Positions 17,987 through 27,188 of a stretch of 64,000 nucleotides of DNA are shown piece after piece. The DNA comes from Variovorax sp. J22G73 (lineage in GTDB: Bacteria > Pseudomonadota > Gammaproteobacteria > Burkholderiales > Burkholderiaceae_C), in assembly GCF_030317035.1 (NCBI RefSeq), contig NZ_JASZYK010000001.1, forward strand, positions 62,001 through 126,000. The letters run 5' to 3'. A program made the translations under genes and the position numbers. The first letter of the stretch is position 1; the number at the start of each line of letters is the position of its first letter. The notes beneath the pieces were generated by a model that saw only the letters and a list, made by a program, of their open reading frames with translations, had not been told where the DNA came from and ran no database searches.

Positions 17987-20254
17987 TCAGATGAACTGGG
18001 GGTGCAGCGGCTGGGGATGCATCTGCGGTTGCGGTTGCGGCTGCGTTTGCGACAGCTGCAGCGAGGCCAGCGCGGCCTGCAGGTCGGCCTCGAAGGCTTC
18101 CACGCCGGCGCCGATCAGGTTCAGCGGAATGCCCAGCGCCCACGCTGCGGCCACGGCGGCCAGCAGGCTTTCGAGGCTCACGCCGGCATGGGTGGCGCGC
18201 CACACGGTGAGGCGGCCCAGGCCGGGCAGGAACGATTCGCTGCTTCCGTTGGCCAGCACCACGCGGTCTTGCCGCACCAGCACGGCCTTGCCGCCGGCGC
18301 TCTGGTGCGCGGTGAGGGCGGCGGCCTGCGGGTCGGCCGCATACAGGATGACGGCGCCGTCGCACAGCGGGGCCAGGCCGGCCACGCGCGCGTCGGCCGC
18401 GTTCAGCACGGCGGTGCCTTCGGAGAGCACCACGTCGACCTGCGTGCGCAGCACCTTGACCATCTGGTCGCTCTCGGTCACGTCGTAGTCGGCCAGGGCT
18501 TCGAAGCCTTCCAGGTCGGTGACGATGCCGACTTCGCAGCGGTCGTAGGAGAGGCCGTCGCGCAGGATGGTCTCGGCGCCGTTCTCGATCACCACGGCCT
18601 GCACGGCGCGGTTGACCAGCAGGCGGTGGCCGGCGTCCCAGTTGGCGCTGTCGCGCGCGTCGACGCGGCGGCGTTCCAGGAACAGCCCGTCGCGGCAGGC
18701 CAGGCCGGTGTGGCGCCCGCCCAGGTTGATGAGCCAGGCCACCAGCCGCGCCAGCACGGCGGTGTCGCGCGAGCCGGCCACGCCGATCACGGGAATGCGG
18801 CCGGGCGCGTCGTTGGGGAACAGGTGGTCGCAAATGGCGCGGCCCACCGGGCGCGGCGAACCGACGGCCGGCTTCAGGTGCATCAGCAGGCCGGGGCCGG
18901 CGTTGACTTCGACGATGGCGCCACGTTGCGGGCCCAGCGGCTTGGAGATGTCTTGCGCCACCAGGTCGATGCCCGCGATGTCGAGGCCCACCACGCGCGC
19001 GGCCAGCACGGCGGCGTGCGCCACTTCGGGGTGGACCTGGTCGGTGCAGTCGTTGGCCATGTTGCCGTTGCGCTGGATGGTCACCACGCGGCCGGCGGCC
19101 GGCACGGCGTTGCCGTCCAGCTCCTGGCGCTTGAGCTCGAGCTGCAGCTTGGCGTCGGTGTCCAGCACGATCACGTCGAGCGGAAACTCTTCTTCGGCGC
19201 CGCGGCGCGGGTCGCTGTTGAGCTGCTTTTCGATCAGCTCGCGCACCGTGGCCTGGCCGTCGCCTGTCACGGTGATGATCTCGCCGCGCGCGGCCGCCAC
19301 CACCTCGCCGCCCACCACCAGCAGGCGGTGCTCGTGGCCGCGGATGAAGCGCTCGACCATCACGTCGCTGCCTTCGGGCTCGGCCACGGCATAGGCGGCC
19401 ATCACTTCTTCGCGCGTGGTGAGCTCGAGCGACACGCCGCGGCCGTGGTTGGCGTCCGAGGGCTTCACCACCACCGGCAGGCCGATGTCCTCGGCGGCTT
19501 CCCAGGCTTCTTCGGCGCTGTCGACCACCTGGCCTTCGGGCACGGGCACGCCGCAGCTCGCCAGCAGGGACTTGGTGAGTTCCTTGTCGCTGGCGATCGA
19601 TTCGCCGATGGCGCTGGTGTAGTCGGTCTCGGCCGTCCAGATGCGTTGCTGGTTGGCGCCGTAGCCCAGCTGCACCAGGTTGCCGCTGTTCAGGCGCATG
19701 TGCGGAATGCCGCGGTCGGTGGCGGCGGACACGATGGCCGCGGTGCTCGGGCCGAGGTAGCAGTCTTCCACCTTGGCCTTGACCGCGTCGACCGCCTTTT
19801 GCACGTCGGCGGCGCTGAACGGGTCGTTGTTGATGGCCGCCATCAGCAGGCGGTGGCCCTCGGCCAGCGCCACGCGGGCCACCTGCTCGTCGCGCGCGCG
19901 GAACACCATGCGGTACACGCCGTGCTCCGAGGTGCTGCGCGTCTGGCCGAAGCCCGTGGGCATGCCGGCCAGGTTCAGCAGCTCGATCACCACATGCTCG
20001 AGCACGTGGCCCGACCAGGTGCCTTCGGTCAGGCGCTGGATGAAGCCGCCGCGCTCGCCCACGCCGCAGTGGTGCTCGATGAGCGCCGGCAGCAGCCCGG
20101 TCAGGCGGTCGGTGAAGCCGTCGATCTTGTTGGAGGGAAAGTCCTCCAGCGAGCCCAGGTCGAGCCAGACTTCGAGCACCGGACGGTAGGTCCAGAGGTT
20201 GGGACCGCGCAAATAGTTGATGCGCAGCAATTGGATGTCGTCGAAACGGGTCAT
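17987..20254 (-). CDS. shortened cyanophycin synthetase, CphA2-like
   Basis: A 755-residue CphA homologue. The N-terminal domain and ATP-grasp domain are complete (GLPVVVKPSDANHGRGV near residue 256). In the Mur-ligase-like part, however, the P-loop is replaced by GVAGSRDT at residues 491-498, without the GKT/S. The Mur C-terminal domain is also missing, and the protein ends in a Gln/Pro-rich tail. Cyanobacterial CphA2 shows the same two losses and polymerises beta-Asp-Arg dipeptide with only the ATP-grasp site, so a similar role is likely. ATG 20254 (MTRFDDIQLLRIN) is chosen over a longer start whose extra residues are not family-like. Confidence 0.88.
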   Translation of the reverse strand: MTRFDDIQLLRINYLRGPNLWTYRPVLEVWLDLGSLEDFPSNKIDGFTDRLTGLLPALIEHHCGVGERGGFIQRLTEGTWSGHVLEHVVIELLNLAGMPTGFGQTRSTSEHGVYRMVFRARDEQVARVALAEGHRLLMAAINNDPFSAADVQKAVDAVKAKVEDCYLGPSTAAIVSAATDRGIPHMRLNSGNLVQLGYGANQQRIWTAETDYTSAIGESIASDKELTKSLLASCGVPVPEGQVVDSAEEAWEAAEDIGLPVVVKPSDANHGRGVSLELTTREEVMAAYAVAEPEGSDVMVERFIRGHEHRLLVVGGEVVAAARGEIITVTGDGQATVRELIEKQLNSDPRRGAEEEFPLDVIVLDTDAKLQLELKRQELDGNAVPAAGRVVTIQRNGNMANDCTDQVHPEVAHAAVLAARVVGLDIAGIDLVAQDISKPLGPQRGAIVEVNAGPGLLMHLKPAVGSPRPVGRAICDHLFPNDAPGRIPVIGVAGSRDTAVLARLVAWLINLGGRHTGLACRDGLFLERRRVDARDSANWDAGHRLLVNRAVQAVVIENGAETILRDGLSYDRCEVGIVTDLEGFEALADYDVTESDQMVKVLRTQVDVVLSEGTAVLNAADARVAGLAPLCDGAVILYAADPQAAALTAHQSAGGKAVLVRQDRVVLANGSSESFLPGLGRLTVWRATHAGVSLESLLAAVAAAWALGIPLNLIGAGVEAFEADLQAALASLQLSQTQPQPQPQMHPQPLHPQFI

Positions 20255-20325
20255 GCAAACGTTCGATGTGCTTTGGCCGAGCACCGCGGCGCCTTCAAGC
20301 GCGCCCATGGTGATCAGTCAGAATC

Positions 20326-20345
20326 GGCGCCCGACCAAGGGCGCC
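20326..20345. other. inverted repeat in the divergent cyanophycin promoter region
   Basis: GGCGCCC and GGGCGCC flank a six-base spacer, 49 bases before the ABC gene and 72 before the CphA2-like gene. It could be an operator or just a GC-rich hairpin. Nothing else stands out in the 139-bp divergent region. Confidence 0.3.
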
Positions 20346-20393
20346 ATGACGCGGTCCATGCGGTCCGCGACGGGCAAGAGTCAAAGAAACACA

Positions 20394-22703
20394 ATGCAAC
20401 ATCACGATCCAGTCGGCACCCGGGAGGGCGAAACAGAGGCGGCTTCAGCGGCGCTGAAAAACCGTCTCGCAGTCGCGGAAAACGTTCTGGTAACACTGAC
20501 GGTTGACCTCGACGACCAACTTCGCTTCGCCAGCGGCATAGTCGCGCTGACTGACCGCAGGCTGATTGCGCTCGAACCGGACACCCAGGGCGGCGAAAAG
20601 TGGCGTGAGTGGCCACTGACCGACGCGGCGCTGGAGCTGCGCCTTTCCGACCATTCGGGCGTCGGAACCCTTGATTTGACGGGGCCCGCGGGCCGTCTGG
20701 GCCGCTGGCGCTACACGCTGGGCCACCAGGTCGCGGCGCTGCGGCTGCTCAAGTTGTTCGGACAGCGAACGCAAGGTGTCGCCAAGGAGACGCCTTCGGC
20801 CGCGGACGCCATCGACGGCGCCGACGCTGAAGAAGGCGCCATCGACACCGAGATACAAACGCCCCCTTCGACCTGGGTGCTGTTACGTTTGGGCCGTTTT
20901 GCCGGGCCGTACCGCAAGCAGTTGATCCTCGGTTTTATCCTGACCCTGATTTCGACCGCCGCCACGCTGGTCCCGCCGTACCTGACCATCCCGCTGATGG
21001 ACGACATCCTGATCCCGTTCCAGAACGGCCAGAAGATCGACACCCTGCGCGTGGGCCTGTACCTGGGCGGGCTGCTGATCGCGGCGCTGGTCGGCTGGGG
21101 CCTGGGCTGGGCGCGCACCTACCTGCTGGCGCTGGTGTCGGAGCGCATCGGCGCCGACCTGCGCACCACCACCTACGAGCACCTGCTGACCCTGCCGCTG
21201 GACTATTTCGGCGGCAAGCGCACCGGCGACCTGATGTCGCGCATCGGCTCGGAAACCGACCGCATCAACGTCTTCCTGTCGCTGCACGCGCTCGATTTCG
21301 CCAACGACGTGCTGATGATCGTGATGACCGCGGTCATCCTGTTCTCCATCAACCCGCTGCTGGCCGTGGTCACGCTGGTGCCGCTGCCGTTCATCGCGTG
21401 GATGATCCACGTGGTGCGCGACCGCCTGCGCACCGGCTTCGAGAAGATCGACCGCGTCTGGTCCGAGGTGACCAACGTGCTGGCCGACACCATTCCCGGC
21501 ATCCGCGTGGTCAAGGCCTTTGCGCAGGAACGCCGCGAGGCCGAGCGCTTTCGCGTGGCCAACGCCTACAACCTGCAGGTGAACGACAAGCTCAACCGCA
21601 CCTGGTCGCTGTTCACGCCGACCGTGTCGCTGCTCACCGAAATCGGCCTGCTGGTGGTCTGGGCCTTCGGCATCTGGCAGGTGGCGCGCGGCAGCATCAC
21701 GGTGGGCGTGCTGACGGCGTTCATCGCGTACATCGGGCGCTTCTACACGCGGCTCGACTCCATGAGCCGCATCGTCTCGGTCACGCAGAAGGCGGCGGCG
21801 GGCGCCAAGCGCATCTTCGACATCCTCGACCACGTGAGCAACGTGCCCGAGCCGGCCAACCCGGTGAAGGTGGAGCGCGTGCAGGGCCGCATCGAGATGA
21901 GCGGGCTGGGCTTTCGCTACGGCTCGCGCGCGGTCATCCACGACCTGGACCTGGTGATCGAGCCCGGCGAAATGATCGGCCTGGTCGGCCACAGCGGCTC
22001 GGGCAAGAGCACGCTGGTCAATTTGATCTGCCGCTTCTACGACGTGACCGACGGCGCCATCAAGGTCGACGGCACCGACATCCGCCGCTTCGCCGTGGCC
22101 GACTACCGCCGCCACGTGGGGCTGGTGCTGCAGGAGCCGTTCCTGTTCTTCGGCACCATCGCGCAGAACATCGCCTACGGCAAGCCCGACGCCACGCGCG
22201 AAGAGGTGGTGGCCGCCGCCCGCGCGGCGCACGCGCACGACTTCATCCTGCGCCTGCCGCACGGCTACGACTCGCTGGTGGGCGAGCGCGGGCAGGGCCT
22301 GTCGGGCGGCGAGCGCCAGCGCATCAGCATCGCGCGGGCGCTGCTGATCGACCCGCGCATCCTGATCCTGGACGAAGCCACCTCGGCGGTGGACACCGAG
22401 ACCGAGAAAGAAATCCAGAAGGCGCTCGACAACCTCGTGCAGGGCCGCACCACCATCGCCATTGCGCACCGCTTGTCGACGCTGCGCAAGGCCGACCGCC
22501 TCGTGGTGATGGACCGCGGCGAGGTGGTGGAGGTCGGGCCGCACGACGAGCTGATGGCCCGGCAGGGCGCCTACTGGCGGCTGTACCAGGCGCAGCTGCG
22601 CCAGGCCGACGACGACGCCAGCGAAGGCGCGGCCAACGAGCGCGCCGGCGCGCAGGCACCGCTGCCCGTCACCCACGCAGCCCATCCAGCGGGGGACGCA
22701 TGA
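20394..22703 (+). CDS. cyanophycin-associated ABC exporter (fused permease and ATPase) with N-terminal PH-like domain
   Basis: A 769-residue half-size ABC exporter. Residues of about 160-450 hold six membrane helices of type 1 exporters. The ATPase follows with P-loop GHSGSGKST near 532, signature LSGGERQR near 636 and [13 protein letters not shown]. The first 155 residues are unusual: they contain [15 protein letters not shown] and [16 protein letters not shown], a pattern like bacterial PH/GRAM-type domains. ATG 20394 is chosen because homology-like sequence starts there and longer starts cross the promoter. The gene is divergent from the cph genes and overlaps the next gene (ATGA). In related bacteria a transporter of this kind is annotated as cyanophycin-metabolism associated. 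The substrate is unknown. Confidence 0.87.
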   Translation: MQHHDPVGTREGETEAASAALKNRLAVAENVLVTLTVDLDDQLRFASGIVALTDRRLIALEPDTQGGEKWREWPLTDAALELRLSDHSGVGTLDLTGPAGRLGRWRYTLGHQVAALRLLKLFGQRTQGVAKETPSAADAIDGADAEEGAIDTEIQTPPSTWVLLRLGRFAGPYRKQLILGFILTLISTAATLVPPYLTIPLMDDILIPFQNGQKIDTLRVGLYLGGLLIAALVGWGLGWARTYLLALVSERIGADLRTTTYEHLLTLPLDYFGGKRTGDLMSRIGSETDRINVFLSLHALDFANDVLMIVMTAVILFSINPLLAVVTLVPLPFIAWMIHVVRDRLRTGFEKIDRVWSEVTNVLADTIPGIRVVKAFAQERREAERFRVANAYNLQVNDKLNRTWSLFTPTVSLLTEIGLLVVWAFGIWQVARGSITVGVLTAFIAYIGRFYTRLDSMSRIVSVTQKAAAGAKRIFDILDHVSNVPEPANPVKVERVQGRIEMSGLGFRYGSRAVIHDLDLVIEPGEMIGLVGHSGSGKSTLVNLICRFYDVTDGAIKVDGTDIRRFAVADYRRHVGLVLQEPFLFFGTIAQNIAYGKPDATREEVVAAARAAHAHDFILRLPHGYDSLVGERGQGLSGGERQRISIARALLIDPRILILDEATSAVDTETEKEIQKALDNLVQGRTTIAIAHRLSTLRKADRLVVMDRGEVVEVGPHDELMARQGAYWRLYQAQLRQADDDASEGAANERAGAQAPLPVTHAAHPAGDA

Positions 22704-23218
22704 ACACCAACGCCACCAACCCCACCACCAACGCCACCAATTCCAACGACACCCGACCCGGCTTCGAACTCGCGCGCGACAGCTTCGGCCGCCTCGTGCT
22801 GACCGACGCCCAGGGCGAGCGCCACGTGGGCATCACGCCCGTGCGCGCCTTTCCGCTGAGCGCGCCCGACCATGGCGTGTCGCTGGTCGGCGCCGAGGGC
22901 CGCGAGCTGGTGTGGATCGACGAGGTCGCCCTGCTGCCCGCGCCGGCCAGGGCGCTGCTGCAGGAAGAACTCGCGGTGCGCGACTTCGCGCCCACGCTGC
23001 GGCAGCTTCACAAGGTGTCCAGCTTCGGCGTGCCCAGCACCTGGACCGTGAGCACCGACCGCGGCGACACCACGTTCGTGCTCAAGGCCGAGGAAGACAT
23101 TCGCCGGCTCGAAGGCGGCGCGCTGCTCATTGCCAGCGCGCACGGCGTGCAGTTCAGGATTCCCGACGTGAAGGACCTGGACCGCGCGTCGCGCAAGCTG
23201 CTCGAACGCTTTCTTTGA
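22700..23218 (+). CDS. DUF1854-family protein, cyanophycin-associated
   Basis: A 172-residue soluble protein without a signal peptide. After an Asn/Thr-rich start (short NATN repeats) the conserved core begins at FELARDSFGRLVLTDAQGE. It continues through ITPVRAFPLSAPDHGVSLV, GRELVWIDEV and STWTVSTDRGDTTFVLKAEEDIRRL, matching DUF1854. The ATG overlaps the stop of the ABC exporter, so the two are almost certainly co-translated and may act together. Function unknown; a cytoplasmic accessory of the exporter is a reasonable guess. Confidence 0.83.
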   Translation: MNTNATNPTTNATNSNDTRPGFELARDSFGRLVLTDAQGERHVGITPVRAFPLSAPDHGVSLVGAEGRELVWIDEVALLPAPARALLQEELAVRDFAPTLRQLHKVSSFGVPSTWTVSTDRGDTTFVLKAEEDIRRLEGGALLIASAHGVQFRIPDVKDLDRASRKLLERFL

Positions 23219-23278
23219 GCCGCTGCGGTTTGGGCTGGCCGGGCTGAACGGTCGAGGCCGGCTCAATCGCTCAGTCGC

Positions 23279-24007
23279 TCAATCGAGCAGGTCGGAATAC
23301 TCGCCGCGCTCGTACGCGTCGGCCGTCTGCCAGGGCAACGTCTTCGGCGCCGCGATGGCCGAGGCGGTCATGGTGTTGACCGAGGTGCCGTTGGCATTGC
23401 GCTGCTCGATCTTGCGGGCGTAGCGGCCCGCCACGTCCCAGTCGATGCGCAGCGTGCTGTCGCCCTGCGGGAGCTCGTAGCGCTGCACGCCCTTGGCGCC
23501 GGCGCCCAGCGCCTTCATGCGCGGAAGGCTCGCCGGGTCGACCAGCCAGTACGCATTGGCCCACGAGCCGCCGTAGCCCACGTTGCCGTAGTTGGCCTTG
23601 TCGACCTCGATCACCTTGCGCTGCTCGCGCAGCACCATGCCCACCTGCACCACGCCGGCCGCATCGCGGCGCAGCCACAGCGGCGCGGCCGTGTTGTCGG
23701 CGTGCGAGTGGCCGATGTGCACCTTGCCTTCGCGCGCCTCGTGGTCGTGGTCGGCGCGCAGCACCGGCGGCAGCTCGCGCTCGATCCACACCGTGCCGGC
23801 GCGGCGGAACATCAGGTCGGCGTAGCGGCTCTCGCGCTGCACGCCGTCCTTGCCGAGGGTCAGCACGTGGTGGCTGATGCGCAGGTTCTGGTCGGGAGCG
23901 GCAGCGTCGCTCGCCGCACCCGCCGCACCCGCCGCGCCGGCCGCCATGGAAAACGCCGCGAGGGCCGTGGCGGTCAGCAGCGCCTTGAGGGTCGGGGAGG
24001 CGGTCAC
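23279..24007 (-). CDS. exported protein of unknown function linked to alkaline phosphatase
   Basis: A 242-residue protein starting at GTG 24007, whose codon overlaps the stop of the upstream phosphatase (GTGA). A hydrophobic signal peptide with AAGAAGAAGAA runs to about residue 30. The mature part has a His/Asp-rich stretch (RADHDHEAREGKVHIGHSHAD near residue 90) that could bind metal, then VGMVLREQRKVIEVDKANYG and a C-terminal YERGEYSDLLD. I do not recognise the family. Its coupling to the phosphatase suggests a periplasmic accessory role in phosphate release. It ends 61 bp from the convergent DUF1854 gene. Confidence 0.75.
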   Translation of the reverse strand: MTASPTLKALLTATALAAFSMAAGAAGAAGAASDAAAPDQNLRISHHVLTLGKDGVQRESRYADLMFRRAGTVWIERELPPVLRADHDHEAREGKVHIGHSHADNTAAPLWLRRDAAGVVQVGMVLREQRKVIEVDKANYGNVGYGGSWANAYWLVDPASLPRMKALGAGAKGVQRYELPQGDSTLRIDWDVAGRYARKIEQRNANGTSVNTMTASAIAAPKTLPWQTADAYERGEYSDLLD

Positions 24008-25569
24008 AGGCCGGCCGCTTCCTTGACCTTGTTGAACACCTTGATGTTCTCCATGGTGCCCTTGAAGATCTTCGAGCCCGCGCCGCCCGCGAACAGCATC
24101 ACGTCGCCGCCGCCGTGCGTTTCCGTGCCGGGGGCGCCCAGGTTGATGCCGACTTCCTGCAGGAAGTTGTCGTCGGTGGTGTCCATCGCGCTCTGGTCGT
24201 CGCGGCTTGCGGCGCGGGCCGGGGCGATCCATTTCTTGTTGCCGTCTTCGGCGTTGACGTCGCTGCCGGCGGTCGCGTTGGGCCGGCCGCCGTTGCCGAA
24301 CACCAGCGTGGTGTACGGCTTGCCGTCGGCCGCCTTCGTGGGCTTGCCGTCGGCATAGCCGTTGACCAGCTCCAGGATCGGGTTGCCGATCTTCGGATAG
24401 CCGTTGAAGGCCACCGCGTGGTCGTGGTCGGCCGTGACCACCACCAGCGTGTTCTTCAGGCCCGGGTCCTTCTTGTTCATGTAGTCCAGCGCGGTCTGGA
24501 TGGCCGCGTCGAAGGCCAGCGTGTCTTCCAGCGCGCGCTTGGCGTTGGTGCCGTGCAGCGCGTGGTCGATGCGCCCGCCCTCCACCATCAGAAAGAAGCC
24601 CTTGTCGTTCTTGCTGAGCACGCCGAGCGCCTTCTCGGTCATGTCCGACAGGCTGGGCTGGTCGAGATTCTGCTTCACGCGGTCCAGCTCGTAGGCCATC
24701 TCGCTCGAAGAGAACAGGCCCAGCAGCTTGCCCGTGGCGGCGGTGTCCACGGCCTTGAGCCTGGTGCCGTTGTCCACGTAGGTGTAGCCCTTGGCCGTCA
24801 TCGCGGCCACCAGGTCGACGCCGTCGGTGCGCTTGGTGCCGGCGCCGGCCAGGTAGTTGCGCTGGCCGCCGCCCATCAGCACGTCGATGCCGTCGAGCAG
24901 CTTCGGGTTGTAGTTGGCATGGCCCGGCACGCTCTGCTCGGCGATGGTGTTGTAGCCGTTGCGGTTGCAGATGTGCGCGTAGGTGGTGGCCGGCGTGGCG
25001 TGGCCCACGCGCGTGGTCGACACCGCGCCCACCGCGCGGCCCTTGGCCTTGGCCAGCTCCAGCAGCGTGTCGGCGGCCTTGCCGTTGGTCGGTTGGCAGG
25101 TGGTGTTCTCGCCGTTGATGTATTGCTTGCCGGTGCTGTCGACGGCCACGGTGTCGCTGGACATCGAAATCACCTCGTTGCGCATCTTCACGCCGGTCAT
25201 GTAGGCGGCCATGGAGGGCGCGCTGTCGGTGGTCTGGCCGTCGAGCGAGAAGGTCTTCACGCGCGCCGCGAAGGGCAGCGACTGCATCACGAGGTTGGCG
25301 CGCTCCGGGCTCACCAGCGAGCCGGGCTTGGCGGCCAGCTGCTTCTCGCCCTTGTAGATGCGCGCGGCGGTGACGGTGACAGGGCCCATGCCGTCGCCGA
25401 GGAAGAAGATGACGTTCTTGGCCTCGCCGGCGGCGTGGGCGCCCGTGGCCAGCGTGGCGGCGGCGGCGCAGACGAGCGCGGCGGCCAGGCGGACCGCACG
25501 CGCGTTGCGGGCATTGCGGACGTTTCCGGCATCGAGGTTGCGGATGGTGCGGTTCATGGTCGTGTTCAT
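24004..25569 (-). CDS. phoA: alkaline phosphatase (PhoA family), secreted
   Basis: A 521-residue periplasmic phosphomonoesterase. All active-site elements are visible: metal ligand Asp59 in FFLGDGMG, nucleophile Ser116 in TDSAPSM, HATPATTY, VEGGRIDHALH, VTADHDH and the C-terminal ETHGGGDV. The Sec signal peptide is preceded by an unusually long n-region (about 28 residues) containing RNARNAR repeats. Start 25569 is chosen; ATG 25557 is equally possible. It lies 32 bp after a second phosphatase gene, to which it is clearly related, and is coupled to the exported protein downstream. PhoA normally answers to phosphate starvation. Confidence 0.9.
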   Translation of the reverse strand: MNTTMNRTIRNLDAGNVRNARNARAVRLAAALVCAAAATLATGAHAAGEAKNVIFFLGDGMGPVTVTAARIYKGEKQLAAKPGSLVSPERANLVMQSLPFAARVKTFSLDGQTTDSAPSMAAYMTGVKMRNEVISMSSDTVAVDSTGKQYINGENTTCQPTNGKAADTLLELAKAKGRAVGAVSTTRVGHATPATTYAHICNRNGYNTIAEQSVPGHANYNPKLLDGIDVLMGGGQRNYLAGAGTKRTDGVDLVAAMTAKGYTYVDNGTRLKAVDTAATGKLLGLFSSSEMAYELDRVKQNLDQPSLSDMTEKALGVLSKNDKGFFLMVEGGRIDHALHGTNAKRALEDTLAFDAAIQTALDYMNKKDPGLKNTLVVVTADHDHAVAFNGYPKIGNPILELVNGYADGKPTKAADGKPYTTLVFGNGGRPNATAGSDVNAEDGNKKWIAPARAASRDDQSAMDTTDDNFLQEVGINLGAPGTETHGGGDVMLFAGGAGSKIFKGTMENIKVFNKVKEAAGL

Positions 25570-25601
25570 GGTTGTGTTCGTCCGTGGGTGCTCGCCGCCC
25601 C

Positions 25602-27095
25602 TCACAGGCCGACCGCCTTCCTGATCAGCCCGAACACGTCGGTGTTGGTGATGACGCCCGAGAAGTTCTCCGCGCCCATGCCCTGCGCGCCCAGGAACAC
25701 GTCGGCGCCGCCGTGGGTCTCGGAGTCGCTCGCGGCGTCCGTCGGCACCACGGCCTCCTGCCGGTAGTCCTTGCTTTCCAGCTCTGTGCTGTCGATGGCG
25801 CCGCGCGTGGCCAGGCGCCGCGGGCCGTTGCCGAAGCCGATGATGGTGTACGGGTTGCCGTCGACGTCCTTGCTGGTCTTGCTGGTGTCCACGTAGTCCT
25901 TCACCAGGCCCAGCACGCCGGGCTTGCCGGCTTCGGTCTTGCCGGTGCGCGCGGCATAGCCGTTGAGCTGCAGCGTGTGGTCGTGGTCGGCCGTGACCAC
26001 CACCAGCGTGTTCTTCAGGCCGGGGTCGATGGCCTGCATCTTCTCCAGCGCCAGCTTGATGGCGTCGTCGAAGGCGCCGGTGTCCTGCAGCGCGCGGCGT
26101 GCGTTGGTGGCGTGCAGCGCGTGGTCGATGCGCCCGCCTTCCACCATCAGGAAGAAGCCTTTCTTGCGCGCGGCCAGCGCGTCGATGGCCTTGCCGGTCA
26201 TCTCGGCCAGGCTGGGCTCCTTGGCGGCATCGCGGTCCAGGTCGTAGGCCATGTGGCTCTTGGTGAAGAGGCCGGCGATCTTGGTGGTGCCGTCCACCGG
26301 CAGCTTGTCGAACTCGCCGCGGGTGGCGGCGTAGCTGTACTTGGCCGTCTTCAGCTCGGCTGTCAGGTCACGGCCGTCGTTGCGTTTGCCGATCTTTTCC
26401 TTGTCGATCGGGTTGACCTTGGGCAGGAAGTAATCCGTACCACCGCCGAAGAACACGTCCACGCCGTCACCCAGCTTGGCGTTGTAGCCCGCGCCGCCCG
26501 GCACCAGCGCCGCGGCGATGGTGTTCTCTGCGTCGCGGTGGCACACGTGCGAGTAGGTGGCCGCGGGCGTGGCGTGCGTGATGCGCGTGGTGGTCACCAC
26601 GCCGGTGGCGTAGCCCTTGGCCTTGCTCTGCTCCAGCAGCGTTTCCACGGCCTGGCCGTTGCCGGAGGGGCAGGTGCTGTCGAAGGCGACGTGGTAGGCC
26701 TTGCCCGACGCGTCGGTGGCCTTGGTGTCTGCGCTCATGGAGATGACTTCGTTGTTCATCTTCACGCCGGTCATGTAGGCCGACATCGAGGGGGCGCTGT
26801 CGGTCACCTGGGCGTCGTTCGAATAGGTGTGCACGAAGGCGGTCTCGGGCAGCGTGTCCATCGTGAGGTCGCCGTCTTCGCCGACCTTGTAGATGCGCGC
26901 CGCCGTCATGGTGGTGATGCCCATGCCGTCGCCCAGGAAGAACAGCACGTTCTTCTGCGCCTGCGGCTGTGTGGCCGGCGGCGTGGTCGTGGGCGGAATG
27001 AACGGCAGGCCGGGGGCGGTGTTGTTGCTGCCGCCGCAGCCGGTCAGCACCAATGAAGCGCCCAGCAGCGCGGGGGCGATAAAGCGTCGAGTCAT
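25602..27095 (-). CDS. alkaline phosphatase (PhoA family), lipoprotein
   Basis: A 497-residue phosphatase with a lipobox (VLTGC, Cys20), followed by a Pro/Thr-rich linker; it is therefore probably anchored to a membrane, unlike its secreted paralogue next door. The catalytic set is complete: Asp56 in FFLGDGMG, Ser100 in VTDSAPSM, HATPAATY, VEGGRIDHALH, VTADHDH and ETHGGADV. ATG 27095 is chosen because a strong gagggag ribosome binding site lies upstream. It heads the phosphatase operon, and its promoter region holds a perfect 18-bp dyad and a Pho-box-like sequence. Confidence 0.9.
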   Translation of the reverse strand: MTRRFIAPALLGASLVLTGCGGSNNTAPGLPFIPPTTTPPATQPQAQKNVLFFLGDGMGITTMTAARIYKVGEDGDLTMDTLPETAFVHTYSNDAQVTDSAPSMSAYMTGVKMNNEVISMSADTKATDASGKAYHVAFDSTCPSGNGQAVETLLEQSKAKGYATGVVTTTRITHATPAATYSHVCHRDAENTIAAALVPGGAGYNAKLGDGVDVFFGGGTDYFLPKVNPIDKEKIGKRNDGRDLTAELKTAKYSYAATRGEFDKLPVDGTTKIAGLFTKSHMAYDLDRDAAKEPSLAEMTGKAIDALAARKKGFFLMVEGGRIDHALHATNARRALQDTGAFDDAIKLALEKMQAIDPGLKNTLVVVTADHDHTLQLNGYAARTGKTEAGKPGVLGLVKDYVDTSKTSKDVDGNPYTIIGFGNGPRRLATRGAIDSTELESKDYRQEAVVPTDAASDSETHGGADVFLGAQGMGAENFSGVITNTDVFGLIRKAVGL

Positions 27096-27151
27096 GCAAC
27101 TCCCTCGGATGGTTGTTCGTGCGGCGCGCCTGGTGCGCGCTGCGTCCGGGG

Positions 27152-27169
27152 TGCAATCTAAAGATTGCA
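27152..27169. promoter_or_regulatory. perfect 18-bp dyad upstream of the phosphatase operon
   Basis: TGCAATCTAAAGATTGCA is a perfect inverted repeat with eight-base arms and a two-base centre, in an AT-rich patch 57 bases before the phosphatase ATG. Its position and symmetry suggest an operator for a dimeric regulator, or a small hairpin in the leader. Confidence 0.5.
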
Positions 27170-27170
27170 A

Positions 27171-27188
27171 ATGACTCGGCCGTGACGT
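27171..27188 (-). promoter_or_regulatory. weak Pho-box-like sequence before the phosphatase operon
   Basis: Read on the minus strand, ACGTCAC, four bases, GAGTCAT forms two half-sites 11 bases apart, with 10 of 14 matches to the PhoB half-site consensus CTGTCAT/C. The spacer does not match. It sits 76 bases before the ATG. Placement before a phosphatase makes it plausible, but the sequence match alone is weak. Confidence 0.3.
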
